Below the pieces are notes generated by a model. The model made no database searches, had not been told where the DNA came from, and worked only from the letters and a program-made list of their open reading frames with translations. A DNA stretch of 64,000 nt from Rhododendron vialii (Eukaryota; Streptophyta; Magnoliopsida; Ericales; Ericaceae): NCBI RefSeq assembly GCF_030253575.1, contig NC_080568.1:35335501-35399500 (forward strand). The letters are read 5' to 3'. Shown here one piece after another: positions 24,101 through 42,826 of this stretch (position 1 is the first letter of the stretch; the number at the start of each line of letters is the position of its first letter). The translations under genes were made by a program, and so were the position numbers.

Positions 24101-27100
24101 TTCCTGCATATGCTTGATACCTGTTCAGGAGCTCCTTTGCTGGCCCGATACCAGTTGCCATATGAATCAATGTAGGTAATGGCAGTGCGTTTATCCACTG
24201 GATTGAAAGGTAAGAAATGCACTTCTGTTATGTTCGCCCGTGCCTATCAACAAAGTTTTTCCCTCCTTGAATTTCACATTAACATAAAAGAAAGAAAATG
24301 AACAAGAAACTTCAAAGACAGAAAAATTATATAAATCAATCTACCTCCTTTGGATCAGCAAGCATGTTAACAATGGCTGTATCTATAGCATCTTGGTTTT
24401 CAATTCTTGATGCCCTTGCAGCAAGCAGGACAACCGTATCTTTATCCATATCTTTATGAAAAACCTACAGAGGAACTTTGTTATCTTAATAACCTATGAA
24501 CAATAGATGAGACATTTATATGACTTCAGGACTGGATCACTTAAAAAAATGCACACAATCAAAGTGGTCATGTCTGTACTATGATCAGCAAGTATTTTGC
24601 TCCCGAAAGGGAAAAAAAAAATGAAGCATGTAGGTGAATAGAAGCCCTTCTGAATTCAGCTGTCATACCTCAATAAGGTTCCGATCAACAGTTAGGCGAT
24701 TCAGGGTAAGTGTTCCGGTTTTATCACTGCATAGGACATCCATTCCAGCCATTTCTTCAATTGCCGTCATCCTCTTCGTAATGGCTCCCTGAAGAAGTGA
24801 AATAACAAATAAAAAGTGAGAAATATTTAGTAGAGCAGCAATGAAATATCTCGAAGAAAGAGCATGAGACTCTTCCACTAGAATATAAAGTGGATCATCC
24901 AAAGGTAAGTAAATTGATTGGATGTTTGAGACAATCCTGGGCTGTACCTGTTGAGAGAGTCTATGAGAACCGATTGCAAGTGTAACAGACAATACTGTTG
25001 GCATGGCTATGGGTATTCCTCCAATCAAAAGAACAAGAAGATTGTTGATTCCAGTTCTGTATGAACGCTGCTGTATGGGGTACATGACAATGATTTCCAG
25101 AATCATCCCCACAGCTATGGAGCAAATGCAGAAATTCCCAATGGCAGTAAGAACCTGCAGGAAAAAAAAAACCACAACAGCTTCTCATATAAGAGAAAAA
25201 CAACAGCCTCTCCTAATGTGTTGTGATTTATTCTAAATTTTTGTAGGACTTGAGCACTTCTGTTCAAGGAATTCACCAAAATCAAAACAGTTTCTCATAG
25301 AACTGACAAAACCTTATTGCAGTTAACTACAAGTTCAATATGCACAATTTTTTTTTCAGTTTCCGTGGATGAGGCAAGATACTAAGAGTACTCCAATAAG
25401 GATTGAAGATTTCTAAATCACCTGCTGGAAATGACCAACAACTTCAGTGGAATCAACTAGATGTGCAGCTTTCCCAAAGAAAGAGTGAACTCCAGTTGCT
25501 ATCACTACGGCTTCTATCTCTCCCTGCTTACATGTTGAACCAGAATAAACTTCATCGCCTGTCCTCTTGGTGACAGGCAGAGATTCTCCTGTAAGAGCTG
25601 ACTGCGCAGAAAGAAAAACTATCAGATGGTTATACCACGTGAAACCGCTTGAAATTTAGGTAATTTCAATTGCAATTCCAAGAAAACGTATTCAATTAAA
25701 ATAAACATACAGAACTGCCAAAACTATAATGCATAGAAAAGTACAACACTCTTCAGTTTGTCAAGAGTACTTTGCCTGGTCAATTTTCAGCGGGTCTCCC
25801 TCAAGCAGGCGAGCATCTGCAGGGATGATATCGCCAAGCTTTATGCTAATAATATCTCCCGGTACTAAAACAGCTGCATCTTGCTCCTGCCAATGGCCAT
25901 CTCTGAGGACCTGCACATAGAGACGGTCAGTACCTCTGTAAGGAGGTTTTGCCTTTTTTCAAGCAAATTTCTTGCTATTTTTAGTGTTTATTGGGCTAAG
26001 GCATTGTTCAAATAAATATACACACCTTTGTCTTTGGAGCTAAACGAGCCATGAGGGATGCTGCTGCATTACCAGCATTGTTTTCCTCTATAAAGCTAAT
26101 TGTTGAATTTATTATAAGCAGGCAAATAATCCCTACGAAGTCCTGCCAGTCTGAACCCTGCCCCTGAAATATTTTTAAGAATACTATGGTTACGAAGGAC
26201 AGAAAATACAGAAAGCCATTTAGCATTGCGCAGTAAGGGTTCAAGAAACTCACTCCGCCATTAGCAAGAGCAATTGCCATCACTGCTGCTGCTTCCATAA
26301 CCCAAGACAGGGGATTCCACATGAAACTGAGAAATTTCAAAATTTTGTTCTCCTGCAAGGTAGGAAAATGGGGACTCACAAATGGAAGCAAGGAACCATT
26401 GTAGGCATGAAATTTTGGCAATTTAGATGGATATTAGACCAGATAACATCCACTTAATCTGAGAAACCGGTTATAAACAAATATCCACCTACTGCCTGAG
26501 CTCAAATTAAATTTTCAATATGTCTGACATGTTTGCTAACACAATATATTGCAGCTGAACGACTTTTATCTCTATTTCACTATTTGTTCTTTGTACGTCT
26601 TTATTCGAAAGGCAATATCAGCCTTGTTGAATGAACTATTGCCTCTTTAGTGAAGAAGCAACCTTCAACTCTTGACAGAGCTTCAGAAATGATTTTCAAA
26701 CTGTTGAATATCCATTGTCGTAAGAAGTTTCCACTGTCGCGTGACCAATCCGATTAGCCTCCACAACCCAAAGCCAGTTTCTTAGTTCCTCTTCCTGCTT
26801 TTACATTTAGAAAGTACTACTTGTGTTTCTTTCCCATTATCATCAATAACAAGAATCTTATGGCGTACTTGGTGTCAATTTCTTTGCTTCCAATGCTGAT
26901 GATAAATGAATGCAAAGCAAATATTAACAGAAATGTGATGCTTACTGGCTTTTCTTCAAGCTTGTTTGGGCCAAATATCTTCAATCGGGCTTCTGCATCT
27001 TCAGATGTAAGTCCTGCTTTTGACGTACGCAGTTGCTCAAAAACTTCATCGAGCGGTAAGCGTTCCTGTTCATGCAGATCGATTTGTCATGTTTGCATAC

Positions 27101-27223
27101 TATTATTTGTAATTGTCAAAATGCCGAAGTTTTACTTGCATTTGCTTCTTCTCTTACCAGATCAATTCCTTCTCTATTGAAATTCTCAGGACCCAACAGT
27201 GGCTTCTCCAGGTCTTCACCCAT
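18152..27223 (-). CDS. AHA10: P3A-type H+-ATPase, AHA10/PH5-like proton pump
   Basis: Twenty-one coding exons, 950 residues, no lesion. Exons in transcript order: 27223-27158, 27065-26946, 26352-26254, 26163-26026, 25910-25776, 25601-25422, 25154-24948, 24788-24669, 24464-24345, 24243-24121, 23529-23425, 23068-22924, 21891-21730, 21603-21365, 21007-20975, 20842-20761, 20084-19924, 19706-19533, 18844-18662, 18571-18408, 18248-18152. Hallmarks: TGES (190-193), phosphorylated Asp in DKTGTLT (337), KGAPEQ (431-436), GDGVNDAP (594-601), M5 Arg in IRIV (662) and the proton-site Asp in ILNDG (691). It pumps H+ using ATP. The short N-terminus ([15 protein letters not shown]) and wording throughout match Arabidopsis AHA10 and petunia PH5, whose clade acts in vacuolar acidification and seed-coat or petal pigmentation. 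The regulatory tail ends -SAHTV rather than the -YTV of most plasma-membrane pumps; the penultimate Thr (14-3-3 site in the family) is kept. Intron 5 uses a GC donor. Plasma membrane versus tonoplast location is inferred from the clade only. Confidence 0.95.
19713..19887. repeat. Exact 88-bp tandem duplication in a proton-pump intron
   Basis: The unit starting CCAAATTAGTAAATTGATGA at 19713 is repeated at 19801, with about 87 bp identical. It fills most of the 217-bp intron between exons 17 and 18 and abuts the splice acceptor (minus strand, 19707-19708). Perfect identity suggests a recent event. Confidence 0.9.
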
Positions 27224-28796
27224 TTTTCAGGCTTTAAGCCTGGAATTAAAACAGGACTTAGTGTTCTCCAAAGCATCAAGCTAGCATTTCATAAATGATA
27301 CATCACATCCATTTCTCAGCCGGGGCATGATTAGACCCATTGACTCTAATTTCACATTTTGGATATCTGATTTCAGGCATGCAATCTAAATTCAAGCACC
27401 ATTGAAGGACTTGGAATGACTAGTATTAAATAAGACCCCAATTGAATCTCATAGCTGAAAGAAGATTGAAGTCGAAAAGGAATCTCAACCCGAAAGAAGA
27501 AAAGAAGTGAAGCAAGGAAATTAACGTGTCTAATCACCTCAAACTAAGGAAAGCTAAGCTGAGGAAATTAAATTGATTCATGAACCTAGACCACATGAAA
27601 CTTACTCACTGTGACCCAACCAACTTCAAATGCTTGAAGGTTCTTATACTCCACTTCCTCAACCCAACTGATCTCATCTCATCCAACGAGATGCAGTTAG
27701 AAGTAGAAATTCTTTTCACATTTCCCTCCAATCCAAAATCAAACCTCAACAGTTCTAAATTGCCGGAGTTCCGACTGGTAAACATAGTAATCAAACAATT
27801 TTACTTATATGATTAAGGCATTTGTGTTAACAATCACTTTAAGCTACTACTAAAAATCAAAAGGCATGCACCCTTAGTAACACTAAACAACAATGCCATC
27901 ACTGATTCTAACCAAAAATAATAATCAACGCATTTCTATCGGAAAAATCCTTTTTCCTCATTCACTTGGCTTTTGTTTTCCTTAAAGCAGACTCAAACTA
28001 GTTCAATCTAGGCATCTCCGAGTAATTACACTTAACACACATACTGTTACGTAAAAATGAAAGCACAATATAAGTATATAGTTTGCTTGAAAAGACTTAC
28101 TTTTTAAGGAAAAACAGCAGGAAGGCTTAGTGCCTGGGAGTGATAGGAGGAGTGTAACCAATATTTTGTGGACTATGTTGTTGTCTAGGGTTTGCACTAT
28201 AAAAGAGAATAGGGAAAAATGAGCAGGTGGACCAATAAAAGGCAGTGGGGAAGAAGTACATGGATTGGGTAGTTGACCACTGGTTGGTGGTTCGTAAGGA
28301 ACTGACAGCCGAGATCCAGATTGAAATCGAAATCGAGATCGAGCCATCGATCTGATCTGATGGGGCTGGCAACGCAGTCGAAGCAAATGAAGAAGAAGAA
28401 GGGCAGTTGTGTAACCGTCTTTCAAAACTTAACTTTCAAACCTAACGTTCCACTCTCTACGATTCGCGCCACGTAATTCCCGCCGCATGGATCTCATGAT
28501 TCACGTCACATCTCGTGGTACTAGGGGGGACTTGCTTATCCCATAAAACGGGAAACTTCACTTTCACCCTTGCCTTTTGGACTTGTGCGTGTTGTTCACC
28601 AGATATTTCAAAACTAGGACGTAGTAGTCCCTATGTAGTCTATGGACCAAAGCGAAGAGTTATTTTTGATGTAATAAGTGGAGAGAGATAAAAAGAAAAG
28701 GTATTGAAAAACGTGTAGAGAGAAAAATGAGACGAGAGTTGAACCAATCAAGATAAGTATTATTACATGCTAATGTATTTTTTTTTATTCAATTCC

Positions 28797-28825
28797 CTTG
28801 GGGCACCGCCACGTGGTGCCCCAAG
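28797..28825. other. Perfect 11-bp-stem hairpin
   Basis: CTTGGGGCACC is followed by a 7-nt spacer and its exact reverse complement GGTGCCCCAAG. It is an isolated G/C-rich palindrome in AT-rich DNA. Role unknown; it may be the centre or edge of a decayed foldback element. Confidence 0.6.
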
Positions 28826-30369
28826 GCCTCCTCCCATTACACATTTTTATGTGAAACGCGAAATAAATGTGTAAGCCTTATTCAAAGTGTGATCGAAAGT
28901 GATGTGTTTTTTTTTTCCAGCTCCGTATTTTCATAGATTTTGAGTGAGTTTGATTACTTTAGCGACATCATTCTTGCATTCATTGTTATTTAGGATGGGA
29001 AAGGTGTGTCGGTTTTCGTGAATGTTTTTAATTAATTATGGTAGGATTGGGCAGAGATGGTGGAGGATGAAAGTAGTGATCGAGGGTTGTTAATTGGGTA
29101 GCTGGGTATGAAGATGAAGTGGGACAATCTGCAACAAGCCTGAAGTACAAGGGATGAAAGTGAAGTATGTCCTATTCCTAAAATGGAAATGGAGTGAGTA
29201 AATAAATGAATTCACGTTACTAGCTTGGATCCCATTCCATCAAATTAAGTAGGTAGAGAGTACTGGACCGATTTTCATGGATTTCGTGTCAATTAGCTTT
29301 TCTTTTTGAAAGAAGGAGGACGACTTTTGATACTCCGTGATGCTGCAATCCTGTTGATTAATTGCGCGTGAGACTTTGTTGCCAATATTATTAGTAACCT
29401 CATTAGCCTCTTGTTGTGGGCCAAAATATCAGGGTTCAGACACGGGAGCGGTCGGGAGGTCGTTCGGCCAGAATGACGGGTCCAACCTCCGAGTCGATGT
29501 ACTTAATTGGGTCTTGAGATTCAGACACCTCGGTTCGGATAACACCGTGCCCATTTGGGACACAATACAATCTTCTACGAAGTGTCATATTGGGTCGGCA
29601 CGATGGTTCGGCCAACCAACTAGTTATTGTGATAAAATCCTAAAGAGGTACATTCTACTTGGCTCTAAATTTAACCTTAGTCATGTGCTTTCTCTCTCTT
29701 GAGCACAACTTATTAGACCGTCGATGGTGCGCCTTTCGATTGGCTTCTGACCAATTTGACACTAACAATTCGCTACATGTGCAAGTTAAGGTGGACAGAG
29801 CTAGGTCGCACGAGAGATTAACGAAAAGGACTCTGCAAAGGACCCCTTTCAATTACCAACCCCCACACCTCCCTATCCGATCATTTTTTCCGAGACAAAA
29901 CTTATTCGGTCAGGATCGATCAACTAAAAATGTTCGAAGAATTTAACGAGTTGGATCACCACCAACTCACAAACAACACCCCACGTTGAACTAAAAGAAG
30001 CAAGTACTCCCACAAAGAAAACAAAATTGATAATTAAAAATGATGAAGAAAGAATTTTCCAACTTTATAGTCATTCTAAAAGAGTTTCATTTTCTTATGA
30101 TCTTCCAATTCTTTCCCTAAAAATCACATAATTGTGCTTTCATTATTAGAAAAACCCATGTTTCACTGTGAATGAAATTCTGTAGTTATAGCGCATATTT
30201 GACTCATTGAGCTAGGCATACTCAATCAGTATGACAATGTGTCAAGCCTCATAGTAAACTTTTTTCTTCTTCTTTTTTTAAAAGATCACATGCATGCTAT
30301 AAACAAACTAAGAATCACAGTACTTATCACAAAAAATAAAAATAAAAATAAGAATCACGGTCTCTAACA

Positions 30370-30770
30370 ATGAGAACCTCTAACTCAGGCGGGATACAAC
30401 ATGAACTGAAAAATAAATTGGACGACAACCTCTTCGAAGCAAGCCAATGAGCAGCCCTATGAGACAAGAGACCAATTATCATGAAACCCAGAATCAAATA
30501 TCCTCCACCATAGCAACAATCTCACATGGGCACGCAGCATTAGTATCATTAACGCAGTCAATAATTGTCTTGCAATCCAACTAAAAAATTGCTTTCAAGC
30601 CGTTCGATCGTATCCAACGACGTAGTCTAGAGTCTCCAAACTTTCCTCGGTGCCCATGCCTAAACGAAAATAGCTCATGATGCCTCCACTTTGCCACACT
30701 GAGCATTTACACCACTATCTCTTGCCACAGTACCAAAGGCGGCCTTCCTGTCAAAGTTATTAATCTTGTA
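30370..30770 (-). pseudogene. Decayed LINE-type RNase H-like segment
   Basis: On the minus strand, broken frames read GTVARDSG, then DTNAACPCEIVAMVEDI, HRAAHWLASKRLSSN and finally CCIPPELEVLIVRD. This order matches the C-terminal RNase H-like domain of plant non-LTR retrotransposons (a histidine-containing reading ending in a PPxLxxLLxxD phrase). Several stops and frame changes interrupt it. Boundaries are approximate. Confidence 0.5.
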
Positions 30771-31034
30771 TCGACCAGCGTATTGTTTTCTCTACTGGAA
30801 TGGTACGTATCGGTACCGGTCTATATCTCAGTACTGGTTCAAGTTTAACACAATTAATATTTTGTATGCCTTCAATATATTTCTTAGAAGTCTATTAATA
30901 TTTTTTTTTTTACAGATTTATTAATAAGCACTCAATTTTTCATTTATGTTAAGCAAATCAATAGGTTTTACTTGTCTCAAACAAATGTGGAGATGAGGTG
31001 AAAGAATCTGTTAAGTTTCCACTAACCAACAAGT

Positions 31035-31250
31035 TGTGGATCACAACTTCTTGGTTTTGTCCTTATTCAATCACAACTTCTTGGTTTTGTCTTTATTAAA
31101 AAAAGTCGTGTTTGTTAGTTTTGTGCTAAATTTTTATGTAATATTGGTTCGTCTCGATGAGAGGAATCGAAAAAGAAAAATTATAACTTTTACACAAATA
31201 TTTTGGAAAATATCCAAGAAAAAGATCAAACATTCAATTTTTTGAAATTT
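31035..31250. mobile_element. Foldback-family repeat with an internal 30-bp duplication
   Basis: TCACAACTTCTTGGTTTTGT occurs at 31041 and again at 31071. The following sequence holds TTGGTTCGTCTCGATGAGAG then GAATCGAAAAAG, the core shared with the repeats near 12440, 55640, 56640 and 57540. No coding content. Confidence 0.5.
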
Positions 31251-32200
31251 TTTTGGGCCTCAAACCCTCTGTAAGACCTGTAAGTCCAATGGTTGGTTAA
31301 TGCTTGGGTGGACTGCGTGGGCCCTTAGTCTTGTAATTGGATAGATATGTCCACAGCCCATAACATCATCATGGGTTTGTTGGAATTGGATTCGTTGTGA
31401 CATTAGTCTGGCTCGGCCCGATATTTTGGTCATAGGTTTAATAGCACCTGTTCAAGATTAATTTCATTTTCAAATATACTTAGAAAAAAGTATGTCTTAA
31501 CAAAAGACTACATGTTCTTATCTTCTTATTTTCACTTTGGTCATAGGTTTCATTTTATTTAGAGAAGTTCATGAAATTCAAGACGGGCGTCCAAACTCAA
31601 AAGACAAACTTTCCATACCTCTATGAGACCCCAGACTCAAAGCAAAAATGCTAGAGGCACATCGGGTGTGGGACACCTTAGTCACATCCCTCTCACATGA
31701 GTTGATATATAAAGATTTCTGAGCAATTTTTATATAATTTAAGATTAATCTTTTGAGTCACATGGTTAGCAGCTCAGTTGATACGGAAAAGTTGAAGAAA
31801 AAAGCGAATAATTTTAAAGAATCTCCCCTCATTATGTCACATCTACGCTCTCAAATAAAAATGTAGAAGTAGTGCCTTGGAGATGCTCTAATCAAAGATA
31901 GAGCCTTGCTCCATAATAGAATTGGCGATCCGTCCAGGAAATTGATTTTTACATTCTTTTTTTTTTATTTTTATCCACATCCTTTTTTGGATTTTAGCAA
32001 AAAAAAATACATACACTTTCAATACTAAAATTCAAAAAAAGAAAGAAAAAATGTGATTATAAAAAAGAAAATGTAGAAATCAATTCATCCCTCCGTCCAA
32101 ACAGACTATTACCCAGTCGACTTGTTCAACTTTAATTTTTTCCCCTGATCTGACTTGTTCAACTTCGCGGACAAGTGAAGATTTTGGATGGAACAACCCG

Positions 32201-32768
32201 CTGATGGCTAGAGCTGTAAATGAACTGAGCCGTTCGTGAATTGTTCAAGGCTTGACTAGGTAAAGACTCGTTCGAGTTCGATTCGTCTACTAAATGAACC
32301 GAACATGAACCTCAATTTTAGGCTCGTTTTATAAATGAGCCGAATATGAACACAACAGTATTCAGCTTGATTAGGCTCGCGAATCTGAAGTATATGTGTA
32401 TCATGGGGATTTTATTTAGTTATATAGTGAAAATTTTAAAACTTGTACAAGTCTAAACGTTTACAATTACCAAAAATTTACTTATGTATATGTTTTTATC
32501 ATATTTTTATATGTATATGAATATATTTATGTACATAATGAAAATTTTATTTGCAGTTTTAGACTTGTATGAGAGCATAAAAATATGATATTATTAGATC
32601 ATTAAGGCTTGTGAACAAGCTCGAGTTCAACCCAAACTTGGGCAAGCTCGGTTCGAGTTTGACTCGTCATAATTTCATTGAGTTCAACTCGAATTCGAGT
32701 TCGCTAAAAATTTAATGAACAAATCTGAATATTTTAATATTTGACTCGTTTACGGCCCTACTGATGGC
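32201..32768. mobile_element. hAT-type MITE with 8-bp target duplication
   Basis: The 8-bp sequence CTGATGGC flanks the element exactly (32201-32208 and 32761-32768). The element (32209-32760, 552 bp) starts TAGAGCTGTAAATGAAC and ends GACTCGTTTACGGCCCTA, imperfect inverted termini. The inside contains repeated GCTCG, TTCGAGTT and GAACTCGAATT words in both orientations. An 8-bp duplication and TAGGG-type termini are typical of hAT-derived MITEs in plants. No transposase reading frame. Confidence 0.88.
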
Positions 32769-33562
32769 AAACCCCATTCCCAAAAGCTGGCAAAAACCCC
32801 CCCACCCTCCCATTTAGGAGCACGGAGCAGTAAATCACATAATCTTCCAACAGACCATTCGTTTTTCTCTCAATTCTTGCTTTGCATTCTCGTTTTCAAT
32901 TTCGCTCTTATAAATATTGGTAGTTCCGAATGTTTTCAAAGTCACTTTCACCATCACGCATTATTGTGTGACTGGGGAGTAATAACAACCCCCTCGTTTT
33001 CCCTGTACCCACCATTTCTTAAGTGGTAACAGCCAAAACACCACCATAAAGAAGGCCACAGTTCCCCCTGCTTCATTCCCTTGTGCCAAGTTTGCTCTCT
33101 GCCATCCCTTAGAACATTTCATTTGTTATCTCTTTCGCTCAGTTTGAGGGAACATAATTCAGCTTTCTCAAGCCCGGATTTTATTTTCCCCGAGGTAAAA
33201 CCAACTCATGAAGCTGTTTCATCTCCAGGCCGTAAAACGCATCTTACGTGAAGGGTTCTCTTGAATTGATTTTGCTGAAATATACAGTCTTTCTGATCGA
33301 ACCCTTCTCAGAGGTTTAGTTTTTACTTTCGAGTAGGTTACTTTACTTTCGTACAACTCCAGCTGATAACCCTATGGTGCTTCACTCTCGATTCTAAAGT
33401 TGGGTTCTTTAACTGAATCTGAGTTCTTTTTTCATGTTCCATTTTGCGGTTTTGTGGGGTTTTTTTTTTAACTCTTCGAATTCCATCTCTAGCATTTGGG
33501 GGACAAAGTGAAAGTTCTTCTTATGCTTAATCAAAGAACAGCTGTTGATTGTAAAATTGAAG

Positions 33563-33634
33563 CTATGGTGCACTTTTCTACTTTTGTCTAGTTCTTAACT
33601 ATGGTGCACTTTTCTACTTTTGTCTAGTTCTTGA
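33563..33634. repeat. Tandem duplication, 36-bp unit
   Basis: CTATGGTGCACTTTTCTACT and what follows, to TCTAGTTCTT, occurs at 33563 and again at 33599. It lies in the presumed leader or leader intron of the phytoene desaturase gene. Confidence 0.85.
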
Positions 33635-33675
33635 TTTTGCAGCAGTAATTTCACTTACGATACACTAATTTAGCA

Positions 33676-33921
33676 ATGGTGAAGCTCTTATTTATTGAGA
33701 ACACGATTTCTGTTACGGGTGCATTGCTAGTTTTACACTTCTTTGATGGTCAATTGCTCAGCGTTAACTTCACTTCCAACATACTACTAATTTTGTATGA
33801 CGAAGCTCTTTCTAATGAGGAAGCTCAAGTTATGTCTTATGAGAACGTTTTAATGGCAGGGGTACTATTGCTGCAGTCATTGAAATATTTCCCAAGAGTT
33901 AGTCCTGGTTCGCGAATCTGA
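33676..33921 (+). other. 81-codon upstream open frame before phytoene desaturase
   Basis: An ATG-started frame of 81 codons ends 22 nt before the phytoene desaturase ATG, in a different frame. It has no recognisable domain. If the region is part of the mature leader it would be a sizeable uORF; if it is leader intron it has no meaning. It is listed because of its position, not because it is judged a gene. Confidence 0.25.
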
Positions 33922-33943
33922 ACTGTGTATTGTGTCTGATAAA

Positions 33944-40820
<6,877 letters not shown>

Positions 40821-42510
40821 CAAACAATGCAAATCTGAAGCAAATTTGTGATTACCCAGAAAGCATGCAGAAATTAAGGATCTGCAGATACATGGTATTT
40901 GGGCAAGGAAAATGCTGCAAAAATACACGTCAGTCATCTATTCAACAGCAAGCTATTTGACAGCGAATCCCTAAGAGTGCAAGTTTACCTATTTTTGTTT
41001 TCATCACTGTAATCTGTATACATGACTGTGCCCTAAGGTAAATTCAGTCGATTTTAGGAGAAGGTTTGTAAAAATATCACACTCTTGGTGAAAATGTTAC
41101 AAATTTAGAGGAACGCTATATGCTTTTAAACTTCTTGTACACTCATTTCTGTTTCAAATGAAGCGATTCGTTACCAACTCACAGAAGGGGAATTAGATAC
41201 CTCTACCGTTTTGGAGATTTGGGTACGACCTTTTCCTACAAATGTGCTGTAGGGTGATGCTCTCAGTTATGGAGTACCAAATACATGAGTGAAGAAGTTC
41301 AATTTACTTCTCTAGTTCCTATCTTTCTCTTGAACTAGTGTTCTGGTATCTATTAGCTTATGCAACACTCTTGGAGATACACTGTACTTGGATGAATTAA
41401 CTGTAGACTGGAATGGAGTGTTTGTGGAACTCCTTCACTTCATTCATTGAATTTGCCCTCCTTTCTGCAATTAATTTCTTACTCCAACAGTTTGGGAGTT
41501 CCGCCTCTGGAAAGATGACGGATATGGATATGGACGAGTCCTCGTGATCATATCACGCTGATTTTTTTTTTCCACCACCGTCCTAACATGGTCGATTCTA
41601 CTGAAGTAATACCCTGATTGCAATGTAATCTTCAGGTTTCAAGTTTAAGTGAACCCTTGAACCCAAGGAGTTGGTCAGGGAGGACATTGCAGCGAGGGGT
41701 TTACTTCCCTAAACTCGCATGTTCCACTTCTATTGCTGGCAAAAAGTGAAGGAGACCATTGGTTATGAAAAAAATCTGCGTTCATGCAAGTGTTATCCAA
41801 CCTAAATTCCTATTGTTGGGGCACACATTTGAGTCAGGGGACATCTAGAGACACAGCCAATCAAAGTTAGTTATCTCATACGACAAATGCAAAATGAACT
41901 TATTACAATTCTCATTGCATGCAACTCAGCTATTCTATTCGATGCCTACCTTTTGGGTAGCCAAGATTTGAAGTTTGAAGGGTATATCAGAAAACAAATC
42001 TCACGCTACGAATCCCATGATTGTCGGTAACCCGTCGTTAATATGGACATGATGTTGGAAGGAGCTTAACCAAGCAACTCTTTCTGACTATGTTCTATTC
42101 TAGGTGTTAGCTACACCTTAATCTTCTCGTAGTTTTATTTAATTATGTGACTGTGTGTGGGTGTGCGTGTGCTTTGAGAGAGAGAGAGAATCAAAGGCTT
42201 GGAGTTTTGAAGCTGCCCCCGAATCCACCACAGAACAGCGATAAGTTTGCCGACACTCTGTTCCCCTGTGCCCCCTTTCCTGCTTTGTCCTCATTAGTAC
42301 AACCCTCCGTTTGCACTCAATCCCACAAGGGAAAACCCAATCTTCCCTTCCTTTGCGCTGCTGCAGTTGCTTTATAATTCATAAAAATCCAGCCCCACGT
42401 GAACACTGAAAAAAAAACTAACGTTAAAAGCTACAAAATGCCTCAATTTTCGAACCTGACCATGTTCAGTTCACTCCCCCATTCCCCATCTCAAAATCCA
42501 GTCAACCCTT
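40821..42510. other. Intergenic between phytoene desaturase and the DVL gene
   Basis: The first few hundred bases are the likely 3' untranslated region of phytoene desaturase. The remainder shows no recognised gene. A GA tract occurs at about 42177-42189, in the likely promoter of the DVL gene. Confidence 0.5.
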
Positions 42511-42517
42511 TTTGGCA

Positions 42518-42525
42518 TATAAATA
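42518..42525 (+). promoter_or_regulatory. TATA box of the DVL/RTFL gene
   Basis: TATAAATA lies about 130 nt before the start codon, followed by a pyrimidine-rich leader (CTACACTTTCTCCC, TTTTTTCTCC, TTTTTTCTTTCTTC). Spacing suggests transcription begins near 42550. Confidence 0.6.
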
Positions 42526-42646
42526 CTTACACTACTCTACACTTTCTCCCATCAGGGTCTAGCTCCAAAAACTGAGAGCTTTTTTCTCCTTAGCTTTCAA
42601 ACTTTTTTCTTTCTTCTACATCATTCTCAGATCATCTTTTTCACTC

Positions 42647-42826
42647 ATGGCTGAGCTAAAGCAACAACAGTCAAAGAGTTCAAGATCCAATGTCTCTTCA
42701 AAGAGAAAGGGCAATGGATTCACAAGGAAGTGTGCTTCCTTGGTTAAGGAACAAAGAGCGAGACTTTACATACTCCGCCGCTGCGCCACCATGCTTCTCT
42801 GCTCCTACATTCAAGGAGACGACTAA
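42647..42826 (+). CDS. DEVIL/ROTUNDIFOLIA-like (DVL/RTFL) small polypeptide
   Basis: A 59-residue intronless peptide. The N-terminal half is basic and Ser/Gln-rich (residues about 5-26). The C-terminal RTF domain, about 28-56, reads KCASLVKEQRARLYILRRCA then TMLLCSYI, which is the diagnostic block of the plant DVL/RTFL family. RTFL peptides are plasma-membrane-associated and, when overproduced, limit polar cell proliferation and change organ shape; no enzymatic activity is known. Where many members have CW after the LL, this one has CS, as also in a subset of the family. A TATA box and pyrimidine-rich leader stand in proper positions upstream. Other frames across this gene are longer but have no family match, so this short frame is the real one. 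It lies between phytoene desaturase and the CAX exchanger with no evident functional tie. Confidence 0.9.
   Translation: MAELKQQQSKSSRSNVSSKRKGNGFTRKCASLVKEQRARLYILRRCATMLLCSYIQGDD

Larger units (their letters stand above)
27224..33150. other. Intergenic region between the proton pump and phytoene desaturase genes
   Basis: The two genes are divergent, so both promoters lie here. 27224-28500 probably contains the pump's leader and perhaps a leader intron; no signal fixes it. Around 29380-29940 a G/C-richer stretch (ACACGGGAGCGGTCGGGAGG) looks like retroelement debris but has no diagnostic motif. Elements supported individually are listed separately. No gene recognised. Confidence 0.5.

Noticed and set aside
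29376..29702. A 108-codon frame in a G/C-richer stretch
   Set aside because: No motif recognised; more likely retroelement debris than a gene, and too weak even for that to be called.
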